Of a DNA stretch of 64,000 nucleotides, positions 43,945 to 55,900 are shown in pieces. The notes beneath the pieces were generated by a model. That model saw only the letters and a program-made list of their open reading frames with translations, searched no databases and had not been told where the DNA came from. The translations under genes were made by a program, and so were the position numbers. This DNA is from Acanthosepion lycidas (Eukaryota; Mollusca; Cephalopoda; Sepiida; Sepiidae), in the NCBI GenBank assembly GCA_963932145.1, contig OZ010586.1, positions 51,786,169-51,850,168 of the forward strand, read 5' to 3'. Each line of letters opens with the position of its first letter. Positions within the stretch are counted from its first letter, which is position 1.

Positions 43945-44715
43945 GGGAAAGACTAACTGGTATCATTCAATACATATGAAACTAAGTAATAAGATTTCAT
44001 CACCATCGAGCTGACCCCTAAACCTGTACTAATCTTGATGAGTGGTCATATGCTCAAAGAGGCTCCTTGCCTCAAACACCTACTTGGTCTAAAGCTCATT
44101 CCTGACCTCAAATGGAATGCGTATATTTGTGCCATTGCCAAAGGTGCTTGAAGAATGGTGAGTTCTTTATATAACTCCAGACTCCAGACCAAATTCCTAC
44201 TGGCATGCTCTATCTTTATAAGAGTCAAATCAGACCAAGAATGAAGTTTTGCTGCCATATTTGGGCTGGAGTCGCCCAATCCTTACTGTTCAGTTTCAAC
44301 AGAATTCAAAAGCAGTTATGCAGTCTTTTGTCCCTCAGATGAAATGTTGTCAGCCTTTTACTAATTTATCACAATTACTATGGCGTATGTTCAAATGAAT
44401 TTTATTTCTTTGTGCTACCAGCTCAGACATTCATAGTTAGAACCCATCAGGCCGGGTTTATGGTGGCAAACCATCTCCATTCCCTTTATGTTTCTTTGAT
44501 AAAAAGAAACTTCTACTGACAGCTTTTTTCCCAGAACTGTTACTTTGTGGAAACAACTCTCGAGAGAATGTGTTACTGAAAACTACAATCTTGGTTTCTT
44601 TAATTCCAGTTTTAACTGATATCTCTCCTACTCATCCTCATAATACTCTCTTACTTCCCACTCCCTTACAACAATCTCAGTAATGTTCTACCTTCAGTGT
44701 CCCTTGGGTGAACTG
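43945..44715 (+). mobile_element. LINE RT relic, CR1/jockey-like, second part (to 3' end)
   Basis: It repeats the portion from TGGTATCATTCAATACA onward. It continues through KHLLGLKLIPDLKWNAYIC, LYKSQIRPRMKFCCHIWAG and AVAQSLL to LWKQLSRECV and the 3'-UTR-like end (CCCTTGGGTGAACTGT then poly-A). Confidence 0.7.
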
Positions 44716-44914
44716 TAAAAAAAAATAAAAAATAAAAATAAAAGAGTTTTCAGCAAACAATTTTTTTTTTAAATGCCTTATCCCTTCATGATGTAGGTGA
44801 TGCAATTCCTTCACGGATTCTATTTTCCTTATTATTTGTGAATTGCCATGACTTCTCGGAAGAATTCCTGTTGCTTTCTCCATGACTTTGAATTCAGTAT
44901 AGTCTTTCTCTAAA

Positions 44915-45085
44915 ATTGGCTGCCATTTAAAGCAAGAGCTCCCAATTATTGTTATTCTACCCATTATTATCGGTTGTAAGAAGAGGTGGACTCCTGCTTT
45001 TCTCAAGGGTGTTTGTGCAAAAATGAATGCAACAGACCAGACTAGAATTTGAACTTTGAAACTGATTCTATTTTTCCATGCTAAT
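44915..45085 (-). mobile_element. Cephalopod-type SINE, partial
   Basis: TTGGCTGCCATTTAAAGC, AGAAGAGGTGGACTCCTGC, CAAGGGTGTTTGTGC and CTAGAATTTGAACTTTG in reversed family order. Confidence 0.6.
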
Positions 45086-45229
45086 AACTGCATGACACTA
45101 TTATCATACTGACTATATAATTACTAAAATGGTTGTTTCACAGAAGGAAAATTTACATTCTATAAATTCTCTTTTGAAAGCATTAGCCAATTTCTCAAAT
45201 TTTCAGATTATTTAGAATTATTTGCTGAA

Positions 45230-45790
45230 AAATGTAGAGAAATGCAAAATATGACAGATTTATTGAAGGCAGTTCTATGTTTGGATTGAGGATAAGTTCT
45301 GAAAAAAAAACAAAGAAAAGAAAAGATTGGGTATTTAGAAGATAATGTTATACAGTTAGAACAACAGCACATTGAAGAAGCTAATAACTTTACATTATTT
45401 TGGAAGAATTCAATCTAATTCCAATGACACAATCAAAGAAGTTAAAAATATTATTGGAAAAGCTAATAGGGTCTTTAAAAAACTCCATAATGTTTGGTCT
45501 TCAAATAAAATTAATGATGCTCAAATTATATAAATCCAGTGTCTGCTCAACTGTCACATGTATATGAAGCTTGAAAATCTACCCCAAAAGTTATCCAACC
45601 CTTAGATGTGTTCCATTTAAGATGCCTTTTCAAAATCCTAATGGTGAGTTATAATCAGGAACAAGGAACTGCTATGATAGGCAAATTCTAGAAGCCTTAG
45701 TGTAATGGTGGCAGATAGATGGATACAGTTCACTGGTTATATTCTGTGATTACTTGACCATAATCCAGCTAATGTTGCTCTATACTGGAT
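45230..45790 (+). mobile_element. LINE ORF2 fragment, third family
   Basis: KKEKIGYLEDNVIQLEQQHI, EEANNFTLFWKN and QPLDVFHLRCLFKILMVSYN recall the LExFHMRCLRxI segment of other LINEs. It is heavily decayed. Confidence 0.55.
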
Positions 45791-45954
45791 ACATCAAGCC
45801 TGAAAAAAAACAAAAAACCAAGAGGTCATCCTAAAATGAGAAATTAAATACATTTAAAGAAGTACTAAGAAAAAGAAAGACCAACTGGTTCCAAGTTTCA
45901 GGTTCTGTGACTTGCCCAAGATTAATCTAAGTGGGGGGAAAATTGTGATGAAGA

Positions 45955-47110
45955 GGACATAAGCAGAATTAGACCTGAAATAGGACAAGAACAGGTTGGT
46001 TTTGTTAAAGGCACTGGAACAATATTTATGCTCAGAATATTAGAAAGAGCAATGCAAAAGAAAATATACCAATGTTTTATAGATTATGCAAAAGCATTTG
46101 ATAAAATATGTCTCGACAAACTGTTTGAACTGCTAGGTCGGCTTGATTTATTTGAGAAGGATATTAGAAAAATCCAGAACTTATACTAAAAGGAAACTCT
46201 CTGCTTACAGATAGAAAATTAATTCAGTAAATGTATGAAAATAGAGAGAGTCAAGAGACAAATATTTATACAGAGAGTTGATTCTGAGAGATTTTTATAC
46301 AGAGAGTTGATTCTGAGAGATTTTGAAGTCTGACAAGGATTCATTATTGTCTGACACAATCTTAGCAATATAAGATGTGCAGATAGTACAGAGTTGATAG
46401 AAGACATAGAAAGGGAACTACAGGAACTCTTACAAAAGATAGTAAAGGAAAGCAAGAAGAAAGGACAAATTATCAATTATAAGAAGATAGAATGTATGCA
46501 ACTAAAGAAGTGAACTATGAATTGGAGATACCAGAATTCAGCAAGTACAAAAATGTAAATATATAGGAAATTTTTTAAAAGATGTCAGAAAATATGATAG
46601 CGAAAGATGCCTTCCAAAAGTTTAGTAAAGTATTAAGAAACAGGAATTTTCATTAGAAACAAAGAAAAACGGTTACTGGACTATATAATTTCTGTCATCC
46701 CATATGGCAGTGAATGTTGGATAAAATCTTCAAAGGTAGCAGAAATGTGGTTCTACAGAAGGATGCTGAGAATACCATGAACTGAACATGTGAGCAATGA
46801 GCAAGTTTTATAGAAAATGGAAACAAAAAAGACACTTATACTTAGAATCAGAAAGAGACAATTGAAATTTCTAGAGCACAATAAGAAAAGAGGGCTTGGG
46901 GAATTTGATACTCAAAAGACATGTTGAAAGTGGGAGGGACAGAAAAACAGAATAACCTACTTAACAAAGCTTGTGTAAATGGTTGGCAGAACAGAGATCA
47001 ATTAAGATAGAAAAACAAAAACTGCTAAGTAAGAACTACAAAGAGCAGGAAGTTGTGGAGAGTCATGATCGTCTACATCTTGAAGGGACATGGTACATAG
47101 AAGAATAATA
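45955..47110 (+). pseudogene. LINE ORF2 relic
   Basis: IRPEIGQEQVGFVKGTGT and QCFIDYAKAFDK (46068-46110) are RT motifs. Later come TKKNGYWTI-like text, PYGSECWIKSSKVAEMWFYR and RRMLRIP (46708-46780), KETIEISRAQ and SHDRLHLEGTWYI (47060-47100). A 29-bp tandem duplication interrupts it at 46265-46322. No intact frame. Confidence 0.8.
46265..46322. repeat. 29-bp tandem duplication
   Basis: TTTATACAGAGAGTTGATTC... occurs twice, head to tail, within the LINE relic. Confidence 0.9.
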
Positions 47111-47276
47111 AAATCTACATGAAGAAATTCATCCTTTTAATGATTTTAAAGCAATCTCATAATTTGTATCAGTTATGGAAAAATGTGAAATTATTCATAA
47201 AATAATTGCATAAATAAATTAAGATTAGACAAATTGGTATGAACATCTGCACGACTTTGAATTTAAATAAAAATAT

Positions 47277-47312
47277 TTTTAAATTTAAATTTAAATTTAA
47301 ATTTAAATTTAT
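47277..47312. repeat. (TTTAAA)n repeat
   Basis: About six AAATTT units. Confidence 0.9.
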
Positions 47313-47845
47313 CTTAAACTTTACCACTAAATACTGAATACTGAAAATTTAGATTTGACTAAATTACAATGTAGACATTCCTTTTGACTTCAATATTCCT
47401 TCATACAATGACTGTTCACATCTTTTGCAAAACTCAAAAAAGTTTCAGAAAGTTGTGAGTCTACAGAACTAGTGTATTCTGGTTCTTTTTTTTTTAATTG
47501 TCTAATTGGTAATCATGATCATTAATGTAAATTCTATTTTCATCACAAATGTCAACCATTTCCATATTAATCAATTCTATCAAGCCATTTTGAAAATGAT
47601 TCCTCTCATCTTTCAAACAAAGCTTTGTCAAATTCTCTTTTATCCATTTTTTTACTACTCAAATCATTAAGAGTTGCGTAATTCTTGACTTATAAACTGT
47701 ATTGGTTCTGTTTAATACACATGTATGGTTGTTGTGTGTCATCATTTTAACTATATATATAGAAATTAAACAATATTCAAAACACAAAATTGCTTAATCA
47801 AAATATATCACAAGAAAACTCTAGTGTTATTTAAAAAAAAGGGTT

Positions 47846-47972
47846 ATTCATTGGCACCAGAGTGACTCTATGGATTAATGAAAGATGATCTCATATTGGT
47901 ATCATTGTCATTCATTGGCACCAGAGTGACTATGGGTTAATAAAAGATGATCTCATATTGGCATTGCTGTCT
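47846..47972. repeat. 64-bp tandem duplication
   Basis: ATTCATTGGCACCAGAGTGA... through ATCTCATATTGG occurs at 47846 and 47910. A relative (AGTCCCAGAGTGGCTTCAAA) with the same CTAGACAAAGAA ending lies at 31720-31810. Confidence 0.8.
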
Positions 47973-48699
47973 AGACAAAGAACGAGTTGCTTATCAACTT
48001 TTTGGGGGCCATACAAGTTAAGATGACCATAGGGCAATTTCTTAGTTATTAAATGATGAAATTTGAACTTTTACATTGATAGATTAATTTTTAGTTCTTC
48101 CTTTGAATTTGTACAAATTATTTCAGATAATCAGTTTATTTCTCAATTTCATTGGTAGTTATCAGCTGTTGATGAACAATCATTTTGTTTATAATGTTAA
48201 ATCTCACATTGTGACATTTTGAGAACTGATTCACCTTGTCTTTTCTTTCTGCCATATTGACATCTTGTGGCAAGACTATGATCAACATAAACGTCAATAG
48301 GACAGTAATAATTGCTTTCATACTTTTTAAAAGTAATTTTATCTTGTTGATATTTTAGTAGATGTTTTTACCAAATAAATCACTGCATAAAAATCTTCAA
48401 TCAGTAAGGTAAATTTAGTATTGATAAATACAATAATTATAATCCAAATGCTGCTTTTGAACTTACCTACCTTTGACTTCACTTGAGGAATTCTTTCAAC
48501 TGTTGATGGATGATGCTATCCAGTCACTGAAACTATCATTATTTTTTGTAATAATGACTTATAAAAGCTTCAATAATTTACTTTTCTTTAACTTAATTCT
48601 ATCAAAAAAGTGAAAATGTTTCCCAAATTAAAAAAATGAAACTTAAAAAATCATTTTAGTAAATCACTCTTCTTTTTTTTTTTTTTTACTTCTCTATAT

Positions 48700-49065
48700 A
48701 CAGTGAGGAAAATAAGTATTTCATCTGCCACTGATTTTATGTTTGCCACCTTACAAAAATAGGAATAGTCTCTAATTTTCTAGGTAGGTCTGTCTTGAAA
48801 GTCAGAGACAGAATATAAAAAAAATTCTATCCATCTTTCCCTCAACCCGGTGTAGTCGTCCAGTCCCCTTAGCAGACAAAAAAGCCCCAAAACATAATGT
48901 TTCCACCACCATGCTTAATGGTTGGGATGGTGTTTTTTACTTTTTCTCCAAACACGGTGAGTTGAGTTGATGCCTCTGTACAAGGTCAGTTGCAGTCATT
49001 GTTTTTGGCAGCAAAACAGGATCCTCAGTGACAAAATATTGATTGGTTTAGTTTCTTTTTATGAT
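48700..49065 (-). mobile_element. Tc1-like fragment with TIR
   Basis: It starts TACAGTGAGGAAAATAAGTA, the terminal sequence of a widespread Tc1 group. The internal antisense text AAAACATAATGTTTCCACCA and ACCATGCTTAATGGTTGGGA encodes the MVVETLCFGA-like part of the transposase. The other end is lost near 49065. Confidence 0.75.
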
Positions 49066-49164
49066 GTATCAGCCTTTTTGCAGATTATTTAAATCAAAAA
49101 AATATTTTTAGATTGTAAGATTTTTTTTGAGATAATAAGAGTTTAGTGATACAGATCTTAATAA

Positions 49165-49325
49165 TTAACCCATACTTGGGGGGGGAGAAGAGTTAGATTC
49201 ATACCTTTCCCAAGGATATTTGAACATAAGTGAATGTAATGAACCAGGCTGCAATTGGAACTTTGCCCTCCAATTTCCTATTCTGAGCCATTATCTATTA
49301 CTCCACCCACACATCCAAGCTTACA
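49165..49325 (-). mobile_element. Cephalopod-type SINE, partial
   Basis: GAGAAGAGTTAGATTCATAC, TTTCCCAAGGATATTTG and TGCAATTGGAACTTTGC in reversed order, with an A-box-like head near 49295. Confidence 0.65.
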
Positions 49326-49329
49326 GCAC

Positions 49330-51330
49330 CTAGTATTTTCATGTGTTCACCCATCTAGGTACTGACCAAGCTTGACATTGCTTAACTTCAGTGATTGTAT
49401 GAGAACTGATGACAAAATTTTGATGATTGAGAGTTCATCTAAAAGTGAAATATATAAAATTAAAACATTTTACAAATAATTAAAGTGATTAACTTATTAA
49501 GTGTTGTTAAACAAAAGTGATTGATTAAAGTAAAAAATTCATTGGTATTTCTTTTATGGCCATATTTTAACTCAAATCTAATTGCCTCTTTTTGTCTGGT
49601 TGTGGAAGCAAGAATTTTGTCATCTATATAAAATCTCTTAAGAAAAGAAACTTAGCTAAGCTGGGAGATTTTTATGAGCAAAATTTCTCAGCACACTTTC
49701 AAAAACTAGAAACTGAATACATAGTTAAAGGTTTTCACTAGAAAGTTTTGCACACACCTAATATAAAGTTTGGGGAAGTTATCTTTGCACGGAATCTATT
49801 AACATGAAAATGTAAGGTTACTAAAATTCATTCAGCTAAGGATAATGGAGATGGACAAGCAAAAGCCGCCAAATAAAAACTACTTTGGTCAATAGTTGAT
49901 CTTTTTTTCCTAGAAAACATTGGGAGAATTACACTGATGGAATTTTTTTTTCAAAGCATATACAGTATAAGATCTTTCAGATTGTGTAATATGTGGTTTA
50001 TTTAAGCCTTTTCCTTCCAGAGATGTCTGAGATATTTGCATACCTACTTTGCAGCACCAGTTGAGGAACATCAAAGCTTACTGATAGAAAAATATTGTTG
50101 GAACAAAGATAAAATTATTTAGAAACTTCATTTTGAGAATCAGTTATCTTCTACAAGTGAACAATTGTTTTCTTTAATATCCATGTGTATAAGATTTAAA
50201 ATAAAAATGTGATAAGAAAGAAAAAGAAAATAGTGATTTTTTTTTTGTTTTTGTTTTTATTATTAGCACTGTCTTTGTAGAAATATTGGCTAGGAAAATC
50301 CATAAAAAACACAGCAATGAAAGAGTCAGATGTGAAGTGAAATTCCTACTTATCCAGAAGATATTGGCATAAGATGGTGTCAGCTGTACTTATATTTTGA
50401 TTCATTATCTTCACTTGGCTGACTGCTTCGCTTAGATCAGTACAATTGCTATTTTGTAACAGAAAACAACATCCACAAAACAATCATTTAATATAAAAAA
50501 AAGAATTCTATTTAAATGGAGTCCTTTTTTTTTTTTCCTTTTTACCAACAGAATCAACATTGGGGGGGAAATCCGCGAACAAATTCATGTTAAAAAAAAT
50601 CTCAGTCTTACTTTTCTACTGATAACCTGTATTTGAGTCAAAGCATCATTGCCAGGGAAAAATATGGCCCATTGGAATATTGTAGATACAGAAAAAGTCC
50701 AGAGGAAAAGACTATCCAAGAAAATGTTTTGAGTTTCACAATGTGAATGCAAACGTTGATTGAATTTTTCATGTTTTCATATTTTCATTTATAAAACAAG
50801 TTCCAGAAGGAAAGGAATCATCTTTGATTGTAATTGTTGTTGGGAGTAGAGTTTTTATATTTATTCATTTGCTTTGGATTAAAAAAATGAAAACAGTTTG
50901 ATATATTCTCTATATTTTGTTTAAAACCATTTTATTTATGAATGACCATTCACATATGATCAGAGAATATAGTTGCTAGATTTCCAGTAATGAATGAAAA
51001 CACCTCATTTCCCAAATAACCAGTCTTTTGTTCTTGTTTATTTGGAAAGTATTTCCTTTTCTTTTTAATTCTGTATTTTTCTTAGTTTATTTACAACCTT
51101 CACAAACAACTTTATTCTTTTCTCTATCAAATTTCTTTTTTTCACAGAGTAAATAATAAAAATGGAAAGAAACAAGCATTCAGGAAAATATTTCAGTTTA
51201 CCATTTTTGTCATTGTTGTAGGAAATATAAAGGAAATTGGTTTAAGAAATATCCAAATTTTTTTGGTTCAGGATGTGAGCTCTTAGCAGGGGAACTTTCA
51301 ACAAAATTAAAACCGAGTAATCAATAAGAT
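49330..51330. other. Spacer downstream of GALNT2-like gene
   Basis: AT-rich, with homopolymers near 50237 and 50525. No element or exon was recognised. Some of it could be 3' UTR if distal poly(A) sites are used. Confidence 0.4.
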
Positions 51331-51331
51331 C

Positions 51332-51856
51332 CTAAAAATATTTCTTTTTGAACTTCCATGTCAAGTCAACATTGTTGAGCATTTCAGTAAATATTACCTC
51401 TGTCCGATAATAGTTGTTACACTTTGAGTATGAACTGTGTATGCAAATCTGACAGCTATTCTGGGACGGAGGTAGCATCGACCATATTTCAATTGGTAAC
51501 CCTTTTTCTTCATACCGTTTCAACAGAGAATGATGCCATTTTACCCTTGAAATCTTATGAAAACAGATTACCAAAGAAAATATTGGATTAATAACAAAAA
51601 GCAACACAACGATGATGAATTTTCTAGACCTAAGACAGTTTTGTTGACAATTTCTTTGAGTGAATTGACAAATGAGTGTCCCTGTCAAAAGAGACAGCAC
51701 TAACTGGAATGGGCACCAAATGTTTGGCACCAGCATCTCTCTCTTTTTCTCTCTCTTCCTCTTGATGAATAAATATAGCAGAAGCTGGGTGCATATTTGT
51801 GTGTGGAAAAAGCCTTTAAAGACACCCCTGATTAGATTCTGTTTAGTGCTGCTCAT
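51332..51856 (-). other. 174-codon open frame downstream of GALNT2-like stop, no known family
   Basis: The longest open frame in the window. It begins MSSTKQNLIRGVFKGFF and has two hydrophobic stretches (LVLSLLTGTLICQF; IIVVLLFVINPIFSLVICF) separated by a Cys/Arg-rich loop. It lies 230 bp past the GALNT2-like stop on the same strand, so it may be transcribed as 3' UTR. I recognise no homologous family. A chance frame is the likeliest explanation; a lineage-specific membrane peptide is possible. Confidence 0.2.
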
Positions 51857-51980
51857 ATGGGGAAGGGGAAGATGTGGACGGCTGGAGGGGGGGGCATCAG
51901 TTCAAGCCCCACTGCCCCAACAATTATCAGTTGTATAAAAGGCAGTGGCTATTTTGTTGGTTGGCAGGTCACTCCCAGAC

Positions 51981-52085
51981 CGTTTTTTTTTTTTTTTTTT
52001 TTTTTGCTTTTTTAATAGACTTGGGATAATGAGCAATGATGATGATGATGATTGTAATGCTTGCGTTCCAAGGGACAATTCTTCA
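51981..52085 (-). terminator. Possible short 3' UTR with ATTAAA poly(A) signal
   Basis: Downstream of the TAG on the minus strand there is a (CAT)n run (52037-52052), then ATTAAA (plus-strand TTTAAT at 52011-52016), then a genomic A tract of more than 20 bases (plus-strand T run at about 51983-52005). ATTAAA is the commonest variant poly(A) signal. The spacing from the stop is only about 70 nt, so longer 3' UTR isoforms are possible. The A tract could also be internal A-richness or a decayed retroelement tail. Confidence 0.35.
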
Positions 52086-52241
52086 CTATGATCCAGTCAG
52101 GATGTATTTCCAAACTTGTGTGCGACTTGCAGGGTCACACTGCATTGCTATAAGTCCACGGTTAGGGTAGTCCTTGCTATCAATACATAAATTGTACATG
52201 TGATGTTTCAGCATACTTCGTTTGTTCACATGATTCCATCT
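52086..52241 (-). CDS. GALNT2: GALNT2-like terminal exon E: lectin gamma lobe and stop
   Basis: The last coding exon: 51 codons plus TAG (52086-52088). The acceptor GTTAG precedes 52241. It starts RWNHV, completing the beta QxW motif, then has [11 protein letters not shown] (gamma lobe, CID in the CLD position), AMQCDP and TQVWKYIL (third QxW), ending TGS. Length and ending match the normal C terminus of GALNT2-type enzymes, so the protein is complete at this end. Confidence 0.93.
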   Translation of the reverse strand, partial: RWNHVNKRSMLKHHMYNLCIDSKDYPNRGLIAMQCDPASRTQVWKYILTGS

Positions 52242-52922
52242 CTAACAAAAAGAACAAAAAATTGTTAGTTTAAATAGTTTTTGTAATATATACTGTAATT
52301 TCTGAAGAATTAATCAGATTTTATTTGTAACATTATTTATTATTATTTTAAATGTTTTTTTAGTGAATACACTTTTTCTTTTAAATGTAAATTTACATCT
52401 ATGTCTGCATTGAATCCAAGAGTCTTAAAAAAAATGTGTCTTCCAGTAAGGTTCAAAATTTACTGGGCTGTGAAAACTTTCCATGGCTGAGAGGTGATGG
52501 TGGGGGTGGCTGCTGGCTAAAAAATGCCAGTCTAAATAGTATTTTCTTCTATTAGGGGGATGTCAGAAAAGCCCATTTTCTTCATTAAGACACTTGAATA
52601 CACAGGACGGTAGATGCTAATTTACACTGTTTAAACAAAACAAATAAGAAATAGACAGGAATGTTTCTTAATCATGTATACTGACTAAATATAACCTTTA
52701 AAGCAATAACAAATGTATGCCGTATGTGAGAAATTTCACAACAGAATTAAATGCCAAATTAGTGGAGATTGAAATATACATGTATATTCTTTTAATTAAA
52801 AAAAACAAAAAACAAATCATGTGACCAAATATATCTATATTCATACTGGTTTCTAAAACCATTTTTATAAGACAATGTGTTATGCAAACAGAAAAGCTTC
52901 ATACATAAACACACACATATAC

Positions 52923-52960
<38 letters not shown>

Positions 52961-55900
52961 CACAAATAAAATATATTTGTACCTTTTACGTATAAAAATA
53001 GGTATTAGTATTATACACAAGATTGCAATGGATATGAATAAATATTGTAATTTTTCAAACTATTTACAAAAATTAGATTTTAATTAGAATGGGCAACAAA
53101 GATTTAGCAACAAGGTAAAAATGTGTTTCAGACCAAATCGTGTATTCAGATTCTGAATCTATATTCAGATTTGGTGCAGCATGTCAGCATATTGAGTTTA
53201 ATAGATGTGTACAATTAGGGAGCCCTAAAATGGCAACATTTTGTTGGCTATCTAGACAAATACTAGACTGAACTTAATGTAATGATTTTGAATCCATATT
53301 CAGAATTGTCCTTGCACATCAAATATGTACATAGGATATTTTCAAGGTAAATATCATATTAATAGTGTAGTGATACCTACTTGAGGTGGTGTCATAGGAT
53401 TCATTCATGTTAATTGTACAAAATTTTCTTGTATTTGAAAAAGTTGAAAACTATGCTGACTTAAGCACTAGCTGCATATTAAATAACAGAATGTTGGCTT
53501 TCTCTTAAAATGCATTTCTTGTATTCTCAACCTTATTTCTTTCCAACAGATTCTGGATGCTGTGTATAATGAGCAGGCTGAAAGGTTCTACTAAGACCTT
53601 TCTGAGATAGAATTTAGGTTACAAGGCCAGTTCAACAGAAACATAGTTGATTCCTACAACAGGAGACCAACTCAACAATCAAGCACAAATCTCTCAAATA
53701 TCTCCTGAAGTTATTTGGAAAATATCAGTAATAAAGTGAGTCTCTGATATTTATTTAATTATTTCCAACTGCTATCTAAATTTTCTTTGAACATATATAT
53801 GCTAATACATAATCAATATTTATCTTGAACATATACTATGTGTATATTTAAAAGACTCTGTATAAGATTTAGTCTTGCATGGAATCATTTGTCTGCAGAA
53901 CAAAGTTTTGTTGTTCCTTAGTGTTATTATTGCGTTAATGTGACTGATTTGTATAGTATCTGTCTATATTTCTGAGATGAGGTATTATGTACATTATTTA
54001 CATTATTCAGACTATTGTCCTCATCAAGGACACATGGCACAGTGAACAAAGACGTTGGTTAGATACAGTGACAGGACCCAAAGAGTGTGAGTTCAATACC
54101 CGGTTAAGGCAGTGGAGAACTTTCAGAGGGAAATTAAGAGGAGATAACTGATAACTGACATCTATTAAACATGGCACGTGGAACAGTCTACCCCAGTGAG
54201 TGGAATAAAGGGTTCAGCTCAACATTCCAACCACCTGAAGAAGGCCGGAGCGTACAACGGCCAAAACAATGTAATAAATATGGCGACAAAGATGAAGACA
54301 ATAGTCCGAATAATGTAAATAATGAACCTTTGTAATATGATGTGAATTTGTTGTTCCCATTATTGTACTTATTATTAGGTTGGTTCAAAAATAATGTCGT
54401 TTTCTCACATAGCAACATATGTGAGAAAACGACATTATTTTTGCACCAACCTAATATAATTTAAGGGATGAATTTTGCCACTAATCATGTGTGCTGTCTT
54501 TTGCTTATGATGTATTTTCCCAATAAAGTTTTGTTGTCTAGAATAATCCTCAATATGAATAATTTGGAAAGAATTATGGACTTTCAAAACAATTTATAAA
54601 GCTTAAGTCTCTGCTTTAAGAATAAAGTCCAATAATTATTCTTATAATCTGAAGAGCTATAAAAATTTCAACTTGAAAAAATGTATGTATTGACAAGACA
54701 GAGCTATAAAATGTTTTTTTTTGTGTTTGTTTGTGAAGTTGTTTGGTAGTCAGTCATTTTTTGCTTCTCTCATTTAATTTCACTTACCTGAAAAGGGTTT
54801 GCATTTGAACACACTGTTAATGTAAGTTCCGTAGAAGAAGCATTATTAGGTAATGTCACACACAGGCCAAAATGGTTGATATGACCAGATTCAGTGTAAA
54901 GCCAACCCTAATATGAATAGAAATAACAGATCATTAAGAAATGTATAAATATACTGCATGCTATATATATATATATATATATATATATAAGATTTAAGAA
55001 ACAGTAGATATTTTTATAAACTGAGTGTTAATGATATGATATGAAAAGATTACTTAACTTTTAAATATCAATTTTTATCCTGACATTGATGTATTTTTTT
55101 TAAAGGCATTTCACCACAAGCAAGATGGGAGTGCCACTAGCATACAAGGGGGGCTACCGAAGATTGAGAACAAGAGTAAAGAGACATGTTTAAGGAAATA
55201 ATACAGAGAAGGACGGGGAACAACCTCAGGATGTCAGATGTTGATTGACATTACACTTGATTATAGTCATCAGGGAAGCAAGTAAGGGGAAGGGAGTTCT
55301 ACAGATAGGAAGTGCAGGAGAAGAAGCTGATGGTTATATTTAACCATTTTGACAGTGAAAAATTGGGACTGAGATGCCAGCCTAGTAGCTCCCTTAAAAT
55401 CATGTAGTCCGGGAACTAGTGAAAGTAGCTCATCAGAACAGTTGCCACGAAAATACTTGTAGAAGAGACAGAGGAAGGACATGGCATGTCTGTGGGATAG
55501 TGATTGTAGACTAGATGTCAGATCAGGACCTATCATATTGCATATTCGTCTCTGGATTTTGTCAAGGACCTTGATACATACAGCGAGAGCACCAGACCAT
55601 TTCACTTTGATCCGTGTCTTTTTCAATATGTTTTTTTACTCTTTTAGTCAATATTTTTAATTAATATTTTAATTTCATTCATTATGTTATATAATTATTA
55701 AAGTAACAAAGTAAATATTCATAAATATTTATGTGTCTAGAAGAAAAATTATCAATATTAACTTCTCATAATCAAATTAAATAAGAAGAATGAAATAATG
55801 TGTTGATGCCGACATATAAACAAATATTTATATTAATTAAAATATTAACTAAAATAATTAACTAAAATATTGTAATTTAATTAATAATGAAAATTAGAAA

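Larger units (their letters stand above)
52242..54787 (-). other. GALNT2-like intron (E-D)
   Basis: A 2,546-bp intron with donor GTAAGT and acceptor GTTAG. It contains (TA)16 at 52925-52957, a TIR/tRNA-like repeat (53974-54335) and a mariner MITE (54375-54454). The sequence 53530-53700 starts after TCTTTCCAACAG and looks acceptor-like, but no coding match was recognised. Confidence 0.8.

Noticed and set aside
53530-53740. Extra GALNT2-like exon after TCTTTCCAACAG
   Set aside because: It is on the plus strand while the gene is on the minus strand, and the frame stops after about 15 codons.
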